Shown here: in pieces, positions 1 to 8,330 of the stretch
How the letters are laid out: each line of letters opens with the position of its first letter
How positions within the stretch are numbered: position 1 is the first letter of the stretch
DNA from: Chryseobacterium artocarpi
GTDB lineage: Bacteria; Bacteroidota; Bacteroidia; Flavobacteriales; Weeksellaceae
NCBI RefSeq assembly: GCF_001684975.1
Contig: NZ_MAYH01000045.1
Span: 186,001-250,000 of the forward strand
Direction of reading: 5' to 3'
Length of the DNA stretch: 64,000 nucleotides
Notes under the pieces: generated by a model
The model's database searches: none
The model's input: the letters and a program-made list of their open reading frames with translations, nothing else
What the model was told of the DNA's origin: nothing
Made by a program: the position numbers and the translations under genes

Positions 1-244
1 AACCAATCTCTCCAGATATAAAATCTTTATCAATATTGATGGGAAGCTGATCATTGTATCTTAGGTCTCCCTGAGCTGTAGCATCTAAAGGATAGAGCTT
101 AAGATATTGCTCGTAATAATTGGATGCAATAGAATCCAGGTTAGTAGGCGTTACCTTGGTAAGAGGAGAATCGGATTTTTTGCACGAGGCAAGACCCACT
201 ATTAATCCCAGCCCCAGAATACTTTTCGATATAATACTTTTCAT
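1..244 (-). CDS. DUF885-type lipoprotein, 5' part only
   Basis: The gene runs off the left edge of the window, so only about 81 N-terminal codons are present. The start codon is at 244-242. The product begins with a short basic n-region and a hydrophobic stretch ending in GLASC, a lipobox with the lipidated cysteine near residue 21, so it should be an outer-membrane or periplasmic lipoprotein. The mature part (SNYYEQYLKLYPLDATAQGD) resembles the N-terminus of DUF885 proteins, which have been compared with metallopeptidases. The catalytic region is not in the window, so enzymatic function cannot be judged. The family assignment rests on remembered similarity. Confidence 0.7.
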   Translation of the reverse strand, partial: MKSIISKSILGLGLIVGLASCKKSDSPLTKVTPTNLDSIASNYYEQYLKLYPLDATAQGDLRYNDQLPINIDKDFISGEIG

Positions 245-358
245 TTTCAGAATCTTTATGATAACAAAAGTAAGTATTATTGGGAGATTCATACTCATTG
301 GCAGTATTGATTTTAAAAAAATTATTTTCAAAATCCTTTTCACTTTAAATCAATTTTT

Positions 359-366
359 TATCTTTG
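359..366 (+). promoter_or_regulatory. -7 box for the 415 gene
   Basis: TATCTTTG matches the Bacteroidota -7 consensus TAnnTTTG and lies about 48 bp before the start codon. No clear TTTG -33 element is seen at the usual spacing. Confidence 0.5.
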
Positions 367-414
367 TCTAAAACGTTTAACAATCATATTATTACAGTTC
401 TTTTTTAAGAAAAA

Positions 415-876
415 ATGAAAGGGATTTTAAAAATTTACCATCCGGACGAAACGCTAAAATACAATATTAGAAATACTTATTGTAAAGCAGTTTACAGCAA
501 CCAGCAACATTTTTTAGAGGTTGAAATTATTACGGATGACAGTTTGGATCACGTAGATGATGATTCATTACAGTACAACTTTCCTCAGCTTTCACTTGAG
601 GTCTTCGATTTCCCAATAGATACGGCGGAAATAGAAGGAAAAACATTCAAAATCAATGATTCTGATGAAGACTCCTATACAGAGGTAGACCTTTTTGATG
701 ATGAAGATGCCTATGTGTATGATAATGAGCTTCTTTTTGAGAAAAATGAAGAAGGAGAGCTTCAGGTAATCTGGAAGGGAACCATTGACGATTTCTACAC
801 CGGATCAGATACACCGATTCCTTTTAGGTTAAAATGTGAATTCGGGCAGGATGATATCGAGGTAGACGAAGATTAA
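415..876 (+). CDS. conserved acidic hypothetical protein
   Basis: This encodes 153 residues with no signal peptide or membrane segment, so it should be cytoplasmic. It is strongly acidic: Asp/Glu clusters occur near residues 40-50, 85-100 and at the C-terminus. No catalytic motif is recognised. The alternating hydrophobic pattern suggests a small mostly-beta protein. It lies between a divergent lipoprotein gene and the exbB operon, with its own -7 box (359) and a 176-bp gap downstream, so it is probably monocistronic. Codon use matches the neighbours. Function is unknown. Confidence 0.8.
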   Translation: MKGILKIYHPDETLKYNIRNTYCKAVYSNQQHFLEVEIITDDSLDHVDDDSLQYNFPQLSLEVFDFPIDTAEIEGKTFKINDSDEDSYTEVDLFDDEDAYVYDNELLFEKNEEGELQVIWKGTIDDFYTGSDTPIPFRLKCEFGQDDIEVDED

Positions 877-903
877 GAACAGTCTCCCATCTTTTTATAA
901 AAT

Positions 904-942
904 CAAATTTCTTTTCAAAATTTCTTTTTGGAAAGAAATTTG
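904..942 (+). terminator. possible weak terminator hairpin
   Basis: An inverted repeat pairs CAAATTTCTTT (with a bulged T) with AAAGAAATTTG around a loop of about 14 nt, just after the 415 gene. It is not followed by a good T tract, so its termination role is doubtful. Confidence 0.3.
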
Positions 943-1014
943 CTGTTTGGTAATTCTAACAAAATTTAAGTTGTTTTTAAGCAATTTTTAAGATATCAAT
1001 TCATAATATTCCAC

Positions 1015-1022
1015 TACATTTG
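1015..1022 (+). promoter_or_regulatory. -7 box for the exbB-exbD-tonB operon
   Basis: TACATTTG matches TAnnTTTG and lies 30 bp upstream of the exbB start, giving a predicted 5' UTR of about 25 nt. Confidence 0.5.
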
Positions 1023-1052
1023 TCGTTGAAACTTTAATAAAATTCACATTTA

Positions 1053-1757
1053 ATGCTGTTAACGGAACTTTCTCAGATTTTATTTGCACAAATCACTACG
1101 CCTGCAGTTGCCGCAGACAATTTAGAATTTTCATTTTGGAAAATCATGTTCCACGGGGGAGCTTTCGCTAAAATAGTGATGGTGACCGTATTATTGCTTG
1201 GAGTATTTTCCCTGTACCTGTTTTTTGAAAGGTTTTTCTTTATTAAAAGACTTACATCAAAGACAGATTCGAACTTCATGAATAATATTGAAGATTTTAT
1301 CAAAGAAGGGAAGATAGAAGCAGCGGCTGACTATTGTAAAACACAGAACTCTCCAGAAGGTAGAATCCTTGAAAAAGGAATTTCAAGACTTGGGCGTCCT
1401 GTTTCTGATATTGTAAGTGCTATGGAGTCACAGGCACAGGTAGAAGTTGCCAATATGGAAAAAAACCTGAACCTTTTGGCGGTAGTTCCAAGTATTGCGC
1501 CAATGTTAGGACTTTTGGGAACGGTAATCGGGATGATTATCGCATTCTTCAACCTTTCTCATGCCACAGGATCTTTCTCTCCAAAAACACTTTCTGAAGG
1601 TATTTATACTGCGTTGGGACAAACAGCGGTAGGTCTTGCTGTAGCAATTCCAGCGAATTTCTGTTATAATATTCTTTTAACAAGAATTGACAAGTTTGTG
1701 TTGAAAGCACAGAATATGTCAGGAGAATTTTTAGATCTTATCAACAAACCTTTATAA
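1053..1757 (+). CDS. exbB: MotA/TolQ/ExbB proton channel protein
   Basis: This encodes 234 residues. Proteins of this family form the inner-membrane proton channel that energises TonB- or Tol-dependent outer-membrane processes. A signal-like N-terminus precedes a first membrane helix at about residues 39-58, followed by a cytoplasmic loop. Two more helices lie at about 143-167 and 188-208. The stretch NLLAVVPSIAPMLGLLGTV is the family hallmark preceding helix 2. It is followed by exbD after 12 bp and then tonB, so the three genes form a transcription unit. TolQ is the alternative name, but the tonB-like third gene and absence of tolB/pal favour ExbB. Confidence 0.9.
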   Translation: MLLTELSQILFAQITTPAVAADNLEFSFWKIMFHGGAFAKIVMVTVLLLGVFSLYLFFERFFFIKRLTSKTDSNFMNNIEDFIKEGKIEAAADYCKTQNSPEGRILEKGISRLGRPVSDIVSAMESQAQVEVANMEKNLNLLAVVPSIAPMLGLLGTVIGMIIAFFNLSHATGSFSPKTLSEGIYTALGQTAVGLAVAIPANFCYNILLTRIDKFVLKAQNMSGEFLDLINKPL

Positions 1758-1769
1758 ATCTGTCTTAAG

Positions 1770-2168
1770 ATGAAAATTCAGAGAAGAAATAAAGCCAATC
1801 CGGAATTCAGTTTAGCAGCGATGACAGATGTTATCCTGTTGATGCTGATCTTCTTTATGATCACATCTTCAGCAGCCAATCAAAGTGCTATTGATGTGAA
1901 TCTGCCGAAAGCCGGGGCTGTGGATGATAATATTCCTAATCCCGTCATCGTAAGTATTAAGCCGGACGGATCTTACTTTGTAGATGATAACCCTGTGAAT
2001 AAAGGTGAATTGGAACAGATTATTGTAGATAAATTAACCAATCAGACTAATAAATCCTTCACAATCAGAGCGGACGAAAATACAATGCATAAAGATGTGG
2101 TTTTTGCAATGGAAATTGCTGAAAAGCATAAGTTTAACATTGCAATAGCAACCGTTAAGGATAAATAA
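1770..2168 (+). CDS. exbD: ExbD/TolR biopolymer transport protein
   Basis: This 132-residue protein has one N-terminal membrane helix (about 17-36) followed by a periplasmic domain of about 95 residues, the standard ExbD layout. The helix carries the conserved Asp at residue 20 (in AAMTDVILLML), which takes part in proton conduction in this family. The periplasmic part contains the typical FTIRADENTMHKDVV segment. It is the middle gene of the exbB-exbD-tonB operon, 12 bp after exbB and 24 bp before tonB. Confidence 0.9.
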   Translation: MKIQRRNKANPEFSLAAMTDVILLMLIFFMITSSAANQSAIDVNLPKAGAVDDNIPNPVIVSIKPDGSYFVDDNPVNKGELEQIIVDKLTNQTNKSFTIRADENTMHKDVVFAMEIAEKHKFNIAIATVKDK

Positions 2169-2192
2169 TAAATAGTAAGAATCATTTTTCAG

Positions 2193-3083
2193 ATGAGAAG
2201 CTATACTGCAAACAAAAACGAAGAAAACCGAGACAGAATAAAAAGTGCTTTACTTTCTATTCTGATTTGGTGTGCTGTTTTGCTTTTTGTTTTTTATTAT
2301 AAATTAAAACCTGAGCTGGATAAAGAACCTGAAGTGGTTACTACGATGCTTGTAAATTTCGGAGATAACAGAAACGGAAACGGTGTTGAAGAACCAGCCG
2401 AACAGCCGGGAAGTTTAGCTGCGGCTACAGAAGAAGTTACTCCAGATCCGGTAGAAGTACCAGCTCCTGAAACGAAAACAGAGATCAAACCAGAACCTGT
2501 TCCAGTACCGGAACCAAAGAAAGTTGAGGTTAAAGAAAAGGTAGTTACAGGAAACAATACCAAAAACACAGTTCCTAAAAAAGAAGAATCTAAAAAAGCT
2601 GAAAAAAAGGAAGCTACAAGTACAAGTGCTTCTAAAAATACTAAAAAGGCAGGTGCAACGACCGCCAATTCCAAAACAGGAAACGGAGACGGAAAAGGGA
2701 ATGCAGCCATAGGAAATCTAATCAAAGGAAGAGGAACAAAAGCAGGAAGCCAGGGTACAGGAACCGGAATTGGTAATGCGGGAGATCCTTTAGGGGGTGA
2801 TGGAAATGGAGACAGTAAAGTAGGTATCGACAGAAAATTGGTTGGATATATTCCGGGTACAATGGGAAGAGGAGGAGCCCAGCCATCTCATAGTTGTACT
2901 GCAAGCGGATCTATTACTGTTGCTTATACAGTAGATAAAGCTGGAAATGTAGTGTCAGCGAGAAGAGCGGGAGGAGTTTCAGATCCTTGTGTGGCATCTA
3001 CCTCTGTAGCATGGGTGAAGAAATATGTAAAGGCAGAGAAAGCCAATGTATCTTCCACCGGAACTTATAAAATAACATTCTAA
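2193..3083 (+). CDS. tonB: TonB-like energy transducer
   Basis: This encodes 296 residues: a cytoplasmic N-terminus, one membrane helix (about 20-36), and a long Pro/Glu/Lys-rich periplasmic region (about 60-150). A Gly/Asn-rich linker (about 150-215) and a C-terminal TonB-type domain of about 75 residues follow. The C-terminal domain carries two cysteines (in SHSCTASG and SDPCVAS) that could form a disulfide. The layout fits a TonB that reaches across the periplasm to outer-membrane receptors, driven by the ExbB/ExbD channel encoded upstream. A terminator follows directly. The receptors it serves are not in the window. Confidence 0.85.
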   Translation: MRSYTANKNEENRDRIKSALLSILIWCAVLLFVFYYKLKPELDKEPEVVTTMLVNFGDNRNGNGVEEPAEQPGSLAAATEEVTPDPVEVPAPETKTEIKPEPVPVPEPKKVEVKEKVVTGNNTKNTVPKKEESKKAEKKEATSTSASKNTKKAGATTANSKTGNGDGKGNAAIGNLIKGRGTKAGSQGTGTGIGNAGDPLGGDGNGDSKVGIDRKLVGYIPGTMGRGGAQPSHSCTASGSITVAYTVDKAGNVVSARRAGGVSDPCVASTSVAWVKKYVKAEKANVSSTGTYKITF

Positions 3084-3089
3084 AAATAT

Positions 3090-3114
3090 AAAAGCACTTT
3101 ATTCAAGTGCTTTT
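3090..3114 (+). terminator. bidirectional terminator between tonB and the 3099 gene
   Basis: AAAAGCACTT pairs with AAGTGCTTTT around a 5-nt loop, with a T run on the plus strand and an A run before the stem for the minus strand. The stop codon of the convergent minus gene (3101-3099) falls in the 5' arm and loop, so the hairpin overlaps coding sequence. Confidence 0.75.
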
Positions 3115-3491
3115 TTTAATTCGGTGATTCTATTGATGATCGGAAGCGCAAATATGCCACTGGTCTGGAGATACAGTTCATAAAACGTTTTTGCCTTATC
3201 CTGAAAGTCTTTATCTTGTGCTTCTCTGCTCTTGAAGTAAAAGAGATTACCAAGCATTTCATAATAGTCTTTACGGTCTCTTTCCTGTCTTTCATTTACA
3301 AGAGCAATCATCTCTTCCTTAGACATTGAGGACACTTCTGTGAAATTCATTTTGAAAATATCTCTCATTAAAGTATCAAAATCCAGCTCTTTCTGCATTA
3401 AACTTTCTTCCGGTTTATCCAGGATAAGCTTTTCCAATGCCTGGCTTAGCTGGCGTATAAGTCTTAATGTAAATTCTTTATCTGTAATCAT
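3099..3491 (-). CDS. small helical protein of unknown function
   Basis: This encodes 130 residues, predicted mostly alpha-helical and charged, with no signal peptide, membrane segment or Cys. The N-terminal half (TDKEFTLRLIRQLSQALEKL) and C-terminal half (KTFYELYLQTSGIFALPIIN) look like packed helices, somewhat reminiscent of tetratricopeptide-like or DUF6483-type proteins. I do not recognise it with confidence. It converges on tonB and shares a bidirectional terminator with it. Upstream lies a heptamer repeat array and then the four-helix-bundle gene. No operon partner is evident. Confidence 0.7.
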   Translation of the reverse strand: MITDKEFTLRLIRQLSQALEKLILDKPEESLMQKELDFDTLMRDIFKMNFTEVSSMSKEEMIALVNERQERDRKDYYEMLGNLFYFKSREAQDKDFQDKAKTFYELYLQTSGIFALPIINRITELKKALE

Positions 3492-3504
3492 AATGGGTAA
3501 TTTT

Positions 3505-3542
3505 GTTGCTAGTTGCTAGTTGCTAGTTGCTAGTTGCTAGTT
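3505..3542. repeat. heptanucleotide tandem array (GTTGCTA)n
   Basis: Five perfect copies of GTTGCTA (3505-3539) plus a partial sixth. The same heptamer in inverted orientation opens a degenerate array at 3936-3963, so the two arrays bracket the four-helix-bundle gene. Confidence 0.95.
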
Positions 3543-3548
3543 ATTGGG

Positions 3549-3914
3549 TTATGTACGCCAATTTAGCTGAACGTATTTTATAAAGTTATTTATTTTTCCT
3601 CCTAATAGATTGTATTGTTCAGATTTCTCTTTAAATTTTGAGCTCAATTCTGGGTAAAGCCTTGTGATTTTTGATAAGTGACATACAGTTTCATCACAAC
3701 TTGCCTGAGAGTACGTCAGGAATTTAACAAAATCTCCTTTATAGTTATTTCTTCCATAGCCTTCTGCAATATTTGTAACAACTGAGTCTGCTGAGCGCCT
3801 TAATTGACTGCCAAGTTCATATAGTTCATATTTTGGTAGTTGCAGTGACAGTTGATGTGTTTCAATAAACAATTCAAAAGCAATATTGTAAATATCAAGT
3901 TTGTTGTAGCTCAT
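3549..3914 (-). CDS. four-helix-bundle protein (S23 / 23S rRNA-IVS family)
   Basis: This 121-residue protein is all helical. The signature LYELGSQLRRSADSVVTNIA followed by EGYGRNN is typical of the four-helix-bundle family (TIGR02436), first seen as an ORF inside 23S rRNA intervening sequences and related to the Avd accessory proteins of diversity-generating retroelements. The biochemical role of free-standing members is not established, though nucleic-acid binding has been suggested. There is no rRNA or reverse transcriptase here. The gene sits alone between two inverted 7-bp-unit arrays, which suggests it arrived as a discrete insertion. Confidence 0.85.
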   Translation of the reverse strand: MSYNKLDIYNIAFELFIETHQLSLQLPKYELYELGSQLRRSADSVVTNIAEGYGRNNYKGDFVKFLTYSQASCDETVCHLSKITRLYPELSSKFKEKSEQYNLLGGKINNFIKYVQLNWRT

Positions 3915-3935
3915 ATATCATTTTTAGTGGTAAAA

Positions 3936-3963
3936 ACTAGCAACTGACAACCAGAAACTAAAT
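3936..3963. repeat. degenerate heptamer array, inverted relative to 3505
   Basis: Four consecutive heptamers, ACTAGCA, ACTGACA, ACCAGAA and ACTAAAT. The first is the reverse complement of the 3505 unit (in the register TGCTAGT). The array abuts the stop codon of the 3963 gene. Confidence 0.7.
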
Positions 3964-5366
3964 TAAGCAAAGAATAAATAAGCCAACGCAATAGAAGTAA
4001 TAATACCCACTAAATCGGCAAGAAGCATAGCAATTACCGTGTATCTTGTATTTTTAACAGCTACAGCTCCAAAATATACTGCAATGACATAAAACGTCGT
4101 ATCTGAGCTTCCTTGAAGTACTGCAGCCAGCTTACCCTGAAAACTATCTGCCCCGAAAGTTGCCATAGTGTCTACCATCATTCCTCTGGCTCCTGAACCG
4201 GATAAAGGTTTAATGAGCGCAGTTGGAAGACCATCTACAAATCTTGGATCCAGATGAGCAACATTGGCGATCCATTTCATTCCGTCAATAATAACATCAA
4301 AAACACCTGATGTTCTCAATAATGAAATAGCGATCAGCATTCCAACCAGATAAGGAATAATCTTTACACAGGTAGTAAAGCCTTCTTTAGCACCTTCAAT
4401 AAAGGCATCAAAAACGTTGATCTTTTTATAAACAGCTCCAAGTACAATGGCAAGAAAAATAAAGAGAATAAGCCCGTTACTTAATACCTTACTGAAGTCA
4501 TCAAGTTCGTCTTTGCTTAACTGTACCAAATAAACTACCAGTAATCCGATAATCGCTGAAATTCCTCCTACATAAGCAATAACAACCGGACGAAGAAGAT
4601 TGATCTTCTGATAAAGGGATACAATGATCATCGCTGCCAGTGTTGCGGCAAAAGTGGCAATCATACAAGGCAGAAAAATATCTGTGGGTGTTTTAGAACC
4701 CATTGATGCTCTGATAGCAATGATAGATACTGGAATAAGTGTCATTCCGCCCGCGTGAAGACACAGGAACATGATCTGTGAATTACTGGCGGTATCTTTA
4801 TTAGGGTTTAAAGTCTGCAGGCTTTCCATTGCTTTTAATCCGAACGGAGTAGCAGCATTATCCAATCCCAGAAGGTTGGCACTGAAGTTCATCAGCATAT
4901 GCCCGAAAGCCGGATGATTTTTTGGAATGTCTGGAAATAATTTTGAGAAAAAAGGTTGAATCAATCGACTTAAAAGATTAATTCCGCCTGCTTTTTCCGC
5001 AATACTCATGAATCCCATGAATAAGGTCATGATTCCAATTAGCCCAAGACATATTTTTACCGCAGTTTCTGAAGTTCCGATAACACCATCTGCTTCCTGT
5101 ACACGGTAAACTGCTACATTTTGTTTTAAAGAATCTGTTTTATAGTGAATTCTGCTGTCTGCAAAATCATTTTTCTTCATCAGACTGTCCTTCACAACAG
5201 GAGAGAGGGCGTTCATCGGTTGAGTCGCGATCTTCACCGTATCACCACCTTTTCCAACAACCATATCATTGAATATGGTTTTGTAATGACTTGATGAAAT
5301 GTATTTTATACTGGCAATGGCAATGGCAATGATAATGAATGCCGACCAAATTCTGCTGAGAACCAT
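3963..5366 (-). CDS. nucleoside-recognition (Gate) domain membrane protein, SpmA-SpmB fusion
   Basis: This is a 467-residue polytopic inner-membrane protein. The N-terminal half (SpmA-like) has a helix at about 5-25, an extracytoplasmic insert (about 30-100), then helices with the Gate-domain motif LMNFSANLLGLDNAATPFG. The C-terminal half (SpmB-like, about 240-467) contains LIKPLSGSGARGMMVDTM and LQGSSDTTFYVIAVYFG. Bacillus splits these into spmA and spmB, whereas Bacteroidota commonly carry the fusion. The substrate is unknown: sporulation is irrelevant here, and a transport or membrane-homeostasis role is inferred only from the fold. It appears monocistronic. Confidence 0.85.
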   Translation of the reverse strand: MVLSRIWSAFIIIAIAIASIKYISSSHYKTIFNDMVVGKGGDTVKIATQPMNALSPVVKDSLMKKNDFADSRIHYKTDSLKQNVAVYRVQEADGVIGTSETAVKICLGLIGIMTLFMGFMSIAEKAGGINLLSRLIQPFFSKLFPDIPKNHPAFGHMLMNFSANLLGLDNAATPFGLKAMESLQTLNPNKDTASNSQIMFLCLHAGGMTLIPVSIIAIRASMGSKTPTDIFLPCMIATFAATLAAMIIVSLYQKINLLRPVVIAYVGGISAIIGLLVVYLVQLSKDELDDFSKVLSNGLILFIFLAIVLGAVYKKINVFDAFIEGAKEGFTTCVKIIPYLVGMLIAISLLRTSGVFDVIIDGMKWIANVAHLDPRFVDGLPTALIKPLSGSGARGMMVDTMATFGADSFQGKLAAVLQGSSDTTFYVIAVYFGAVAVKNTRYTVIAMLLADLVGIITSIALAYLFFA

Positions 5367-5681
5367 TTGATTGATTTAATTGTTTAAACTTATCAAAAAT
5401 ACTTTAAACCACAAAAGCTACAAAAGAATTAAGCATTTAAGTTTTTGAGTAGTGACGTGAATTCTGTTGATAATAGTCTCAAGCTTTTGAAAATCATTTG
5501 TTTTAACGCAATGTTCGCAATGATTTATTTTATGATGTAGATTTTCCGTTCGCAGCGGCGTTAGCACTTAGCAAAGAACACTAATTAGAGCACGTTGCTG
5601 AATGAAATGCCTTTGCACTCAAAAAATATGCATAAAGTTTTATAACACCTTTGCGTATTCTTAGCGTTAAAGAAAATATAC
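5367..5681. other. 315-bp non-coding gap containing degenerate interspersed repeats
   Basis: No ORF or RNA gene is supported. The stretch holds phrases that look like decayed dispersed repeats: ACCACAAAAGCTACAAAAG near 5409, GCAATGTTCGCAATGATTT near 5507, and CTTTGCGTATTCTTAGCGTT at 5649-5668. The last resembles the end of the palindromic element at 12808-12880 (CTTTGC, a few bases, TTAGCGTTAAA). Confidence 0.5.
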
Positions 5682-6191
5682 TTAGTCTTCTAAATAAACA
5701 AGATATCCTTCAAAATCATCATCCAGATTTTTTAAGACTTTAGCATCATCCATTTTTTTGACTAATCCATCTACAAAAAAGCTTTTTTCAAAGAATTGAC
5801 GGTGGATTCCGGGTAAAAGCTCCATAAAATAATCCATGCCAAGCTTATTGTTGTGAAGATCCATTTTAGTTTCCAGAGGTTTATTAGGAAACAATTCTTC
5901 GTGAAGATCCGTCATTCTTTTGCAGAAGTCTAATGCTTTTTCAGGTGAGGAAATTTTACAGCAATACATCATAATAAAGCAGCACCAGAGAGCATGTCTG
6001 AAAGCATTTCCAATTCCGTTATTGGAGGCTGTTGCAGGGAATTTTGTCTGTGCAATCGTGAATGCTTTTACGGTAGCATGAAAACTCAGTATGGCAAATA
6101 GAGGATGGGGAAGAACCAACGACAAAAGACGCATGATCTTTTTAAAGCTCATACTTCTGATGGTATTGAAAAAAATCTTAAAAGTTCTCAT
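5682..6191 (-). CDS. DUF6973-type protein
   Basis: This encodes 169 residues. The central motif GNAFRHALWC, flanked by Cys and aromatic residues, together with later DLHNNKLGMD, resembles the conserved His/Asp/Asn core of DUF6973 proteins. A hydrophobic N-terminal segment (about 20-45) could be a signal anchor. The conserved His-Asn-Asp set hints at metal binding or hydrolysis, but no function is known. It follows accD in the same direction, separated by a terminator hairpin in the 54-bp gap, so co-transcription is at most partial. Family assignment is from memory and moderately sure. Confidence 0.65.
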   Translation of the reverse strand: MRTFKIFFNTIRSMSFKKIMRLLSLVLPHPLFAILSFHATVKAFTIAQTKFPATASNNGIGNAFRHALWCCFIMMYCCKISSPEKALDFCKRMTDLHEELFPNKPLETKMDLHNNKLGMDYFMELLPGIHRQFFEKSFFVDGLVKKMDDAKVLKNLDDDFEGYLVYLED

Positions 6192-6198
6192 AAATAAA

Positions 6199-6224
6199 AA
6201 TCTCTCCCCAATTAGAGAGAGATT
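6199..6224 (-). terminator. terminator downstream of accD
   Basis: AATCTCTC pairs with GAGAGATT around a 10-nt loop. On the minus strand the stem is followed by TTTATTTAT. It lies between accD and the DUF6973 gene and may attenuate read-through. Confidence 0.6.
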
Positions 6225-6245
6225 GTATTGTTTTTGTTACAGGTG

Positions 6246-7100
6246 CTATGCTTTTACGGCTAATAAATTAACAGTTTTAGCAACAGTATCCTGAATTTCT
6301 GTTCTCTTCACAATAAAGTCAACAAATCCTTTTTCCTGTAAGAATTCAGAAGTCTGGAATCCTTCAGGTAAGTCTCTACCGATCGTTTCACGGATAACTC
6401 TTGGTCCCGCAAAACCGATAAGAGCTCCCGGCTCTGCCATGATGATATCAGCAGTCATCGCGAAAGATGCTGTAATTCCACCAAAAGTCGGGTCACAAAG
6501 GTAAGCAATGTATAAAAGTCCCGCTTCTGAAAGCTGAGCCAGTTTAGCCTGTACTTTAGCCAACTGCATCAAAGAGTAAGTAGCTTCCTGCATTCTTGCT
6601 CCTCCGGACTGACAAATGATCATATACGGAAGTTTGTGCTTAATACAGTAATCAATAGCTCTTTTGATCTTTTCACCCATTACAGAACCTAAAGATCCGC
6701 CAATAAAAGCAAAGTCCATACAAGAAACTACCATTTCAGTTCCTTTTACAGTTCCTACAGCATTTCTGATGGAGTCTGTAAGCTTAGTTTTTGCTTTTAC
6801 TTCTTTTAAACGGTCTTTATAAGGTTTTGTATCCTTAAAGTTTAAGATATCAATACTTTCAACATTGGCATCCAGTTCGGTAAATTTACCACCGTCAAAA
6901 AGGATGTCAAAAAATTCAGCACTTCCTATTCTCACATGAAACCCATCTTCAGGAGAAACATAGTTATTTCTCTTTAATTCATCATGTTCCACAACTTTTC
7001 CGGATGGAGTCTGATGCCAAAGACCTTTGGGAACGTCCTTTTTCTCATCAGTAGAAGTGGTAATGTTTTTTGCTTTTCTTTTAAACCAGTCGAATGCCAT
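6246..7100 (-). CDS. accD: acetyl-CoA carboxylase carboxyltransferase beta subunit
   Basis: This encodes 284 residues. With AccA it forms the carboxyltransferase that moves CO2 from carboxybiotin to acetyl-CoA, the first committed step of fatty-acid synthesis, in the cytoplasm. The crotonase-like core is clear: [39 protein letters not shown] and [14 protein letters not shown]. The N-terminal module aligns with the bacterial zinc ribbon ([11 protein letters not shown]...[12 protein letters not shown]), but all four zinc-binding cysteines are replaced, as I recall for other flavobacterial AccDs. It sits downstream of fbaA on the same strand (90-bp gap). Confidence 0.95.
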   Translation of the reverse strand: MAFDWFKRKAKNITTSTDEKKDVPKGLWHQTPSGKVVEHDELKRNNYVSPEDGFHVRIGSAEFFDILFDGGKFTELDANVESIDILNFKDTKPYKDRLKEVKAKTKLTDSIRNAVGTVKGTEMVVSCMDFAFIGGSLGSVMGEKIKRAIDYCIKHKLPYMIICQSGGARMQEATYSLMQLAKVQAKLAQLSEAGLLYIAYLCDPTFGGITASFAMTADIIMAEPGALIGFAGPRVIRETIGRDLPEGFQTSEFLQEKGFVDFIVKRTEIQDTVAKTVNLLAVKA

Positions 7101-7190
7101 TTTTAATTGTATTAATGTATAAATGTAAAATGTATCAATGTAAATGCACTCTTTAGGAATACTTTTTATATTGATACAAATGTACAGTTC

Positions 7191-8261
7191 TTATTTTAAA
7201 GTATTTACGTTATTTAAATCTTCAAATGCTTGTACCAATCTTGTAGAGAAAGTATCTTCACCTTTTCTTACCCAAACTCTTGGGTCATAGAATTTCTTGT
7301 TAGGTTTTTCTTCTCCTTCAGGGTTTCCGATTTGAGTTCTTAAATATTCAACATTGTTAACCATATAATCTCTAACACCTTCTGTATATGCAAACTGAAG
7401 GTCAGTATCAATATTCATTTTGATTACTCCATAGTCAATTGCCTCTCTGATTTCTTCCAAAGTAGATCCTGAACCTCCGTGGAATACAAAGTTGATTGGC
7501 TTATCAGCTGTTCCGAATTTCTCCTGAACATATTTCTGAGAGTTATCAAGGATTTTCGGTGTAAGAACCACGTTTCCTGGCTTGTAAACTCCGTGTACGT
7601 TACCAAATGCCGCTGCAATAGTAAAGTTATCAGAAATAGCTTTTAGTTTTTCATAAGTATACGCTACGTCTTCAGGTTGAGTATATAGTTTAGAGTTATC
7701 AACGTCTGAGTTGTCAACACCATCTTCTTCACCACCAGTTACCCCGATTTCTACTTCAAGAGTCATCTGAAGCTTAGCCATTCTTTCGAAATATTTAGCT
7801 GAAATCTCAAGGTTTTCTTCTAAAGATTCTTCAGAAAGATCCAGCATGTGAGAAGAGTAAAGAGATTTTCCTGTCTGCTTGAAAAATTCTTCGTTAGCAT
7901 CCATTAATCCATCGATCCAAGGAAGTAATTTCTTTGCACAGTGGTCTGTGTGAAGAATTACAGTTGCTCCGTAAGCTTCTGCAAGAGTGTGAATGTGTTT
8001 TGCTCCTGCGATAGCTCCTAAGATTGCAGACTTTTGTCCGTCATTGCTTAATCCTTTCCCTGCATTGAAAGCAGCACCTCCGTTTGAAAACTGAATAATT
8101 ACAGGAGAGTTTAATTTCGCTGCAGTTTCCATTGTAGCATTTACGTTGCTTGATCCAATTACGTTTACTGCCGGTAATGCAAATTTGTTTTCTTTAGCAT
8201 ACTGAAAAATATCAGTAACTAACTGACCTGTGGCAACTCCTGCCGGAAAAATTCTGCTCAT
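7191..8261 (-). CDS. fbaA: class II fructose-bisphosphate aldolase
   Basis: This encodes 356 residues, close to the usual length of class IIA enzymes. The zinc-dependent enzyme interconverts fructose 1,6-bisphosphate with glyceraldehyde 3-phosphate and dihydroxyacetone phosphate. Visible motifs include VILHTDHCAKKL (His/Asp active-site region near residue 110), EVEIGVTGGEEDGVDN, FGNVHGVYKPGN, FHGGSGSTLEEI and VIKMNIDTDLQ, which supply zinc and substrate contacts in the family. A -7-like box (TACCTTTA on the minus strand near 8313) precedes it. Confidence 0.97.
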   Translation of the reverse strand: MSRIFPAGVATGQLVTDIFQYAKENKFALPAVNVIGSSNVNATMETAAKLNSPVIIQFSNGGAAFNAGKGLSNDGQKSAILGAIAGAKHIHTLAEAYGATVILHTDHCAKKLLPWIDGLMDANEEFFKQTGKSLYSSHMLDLSEESLEENLEISAKYFERMAKLQMTLEVEIGVTGGEEDGVDNSDVDNSKLYTQPEDVAYTYEKLKAISDNFTIAAAFGNVHGVYKPGNVVLTPKILDNSQKYVQEKFGTADKPINFVFHGGSGSTLEEIREAIDYGVIKMNIDTDLQFAYTEGVRDYMVNNVEYLRTQIGNPEGEEKPNKKFYDPRVWVRKGEDTFSTRLVQAFEDLNNVNTLK

Positions 8262-8330
8262 GTTTTACTTTTTATTATAAATTTATTAGGTGTTTAATTT
8301 CGTGTAAAGGTAATCATTTTTAAGAAATCA

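Noticed and set aside
120..371. Plus-strand frame of 83 codons at the left edge
   Set aside because: It runs antisense through the DUF885 lipoprotein gene and then into A/T-rich non-coding DNA; no conserved features.
2297..2725. Long open frame antisense to tonB
   Set aside because: It is the complement of the Pro/Lys/Gly-rich repetitive part of tonB; composition explains the lack of stops.
3505..3542. CRISPR-like tandem repeat
   Set aside because: The unit is 7 bp and contiguous, without spacers, and no cas gene is present.
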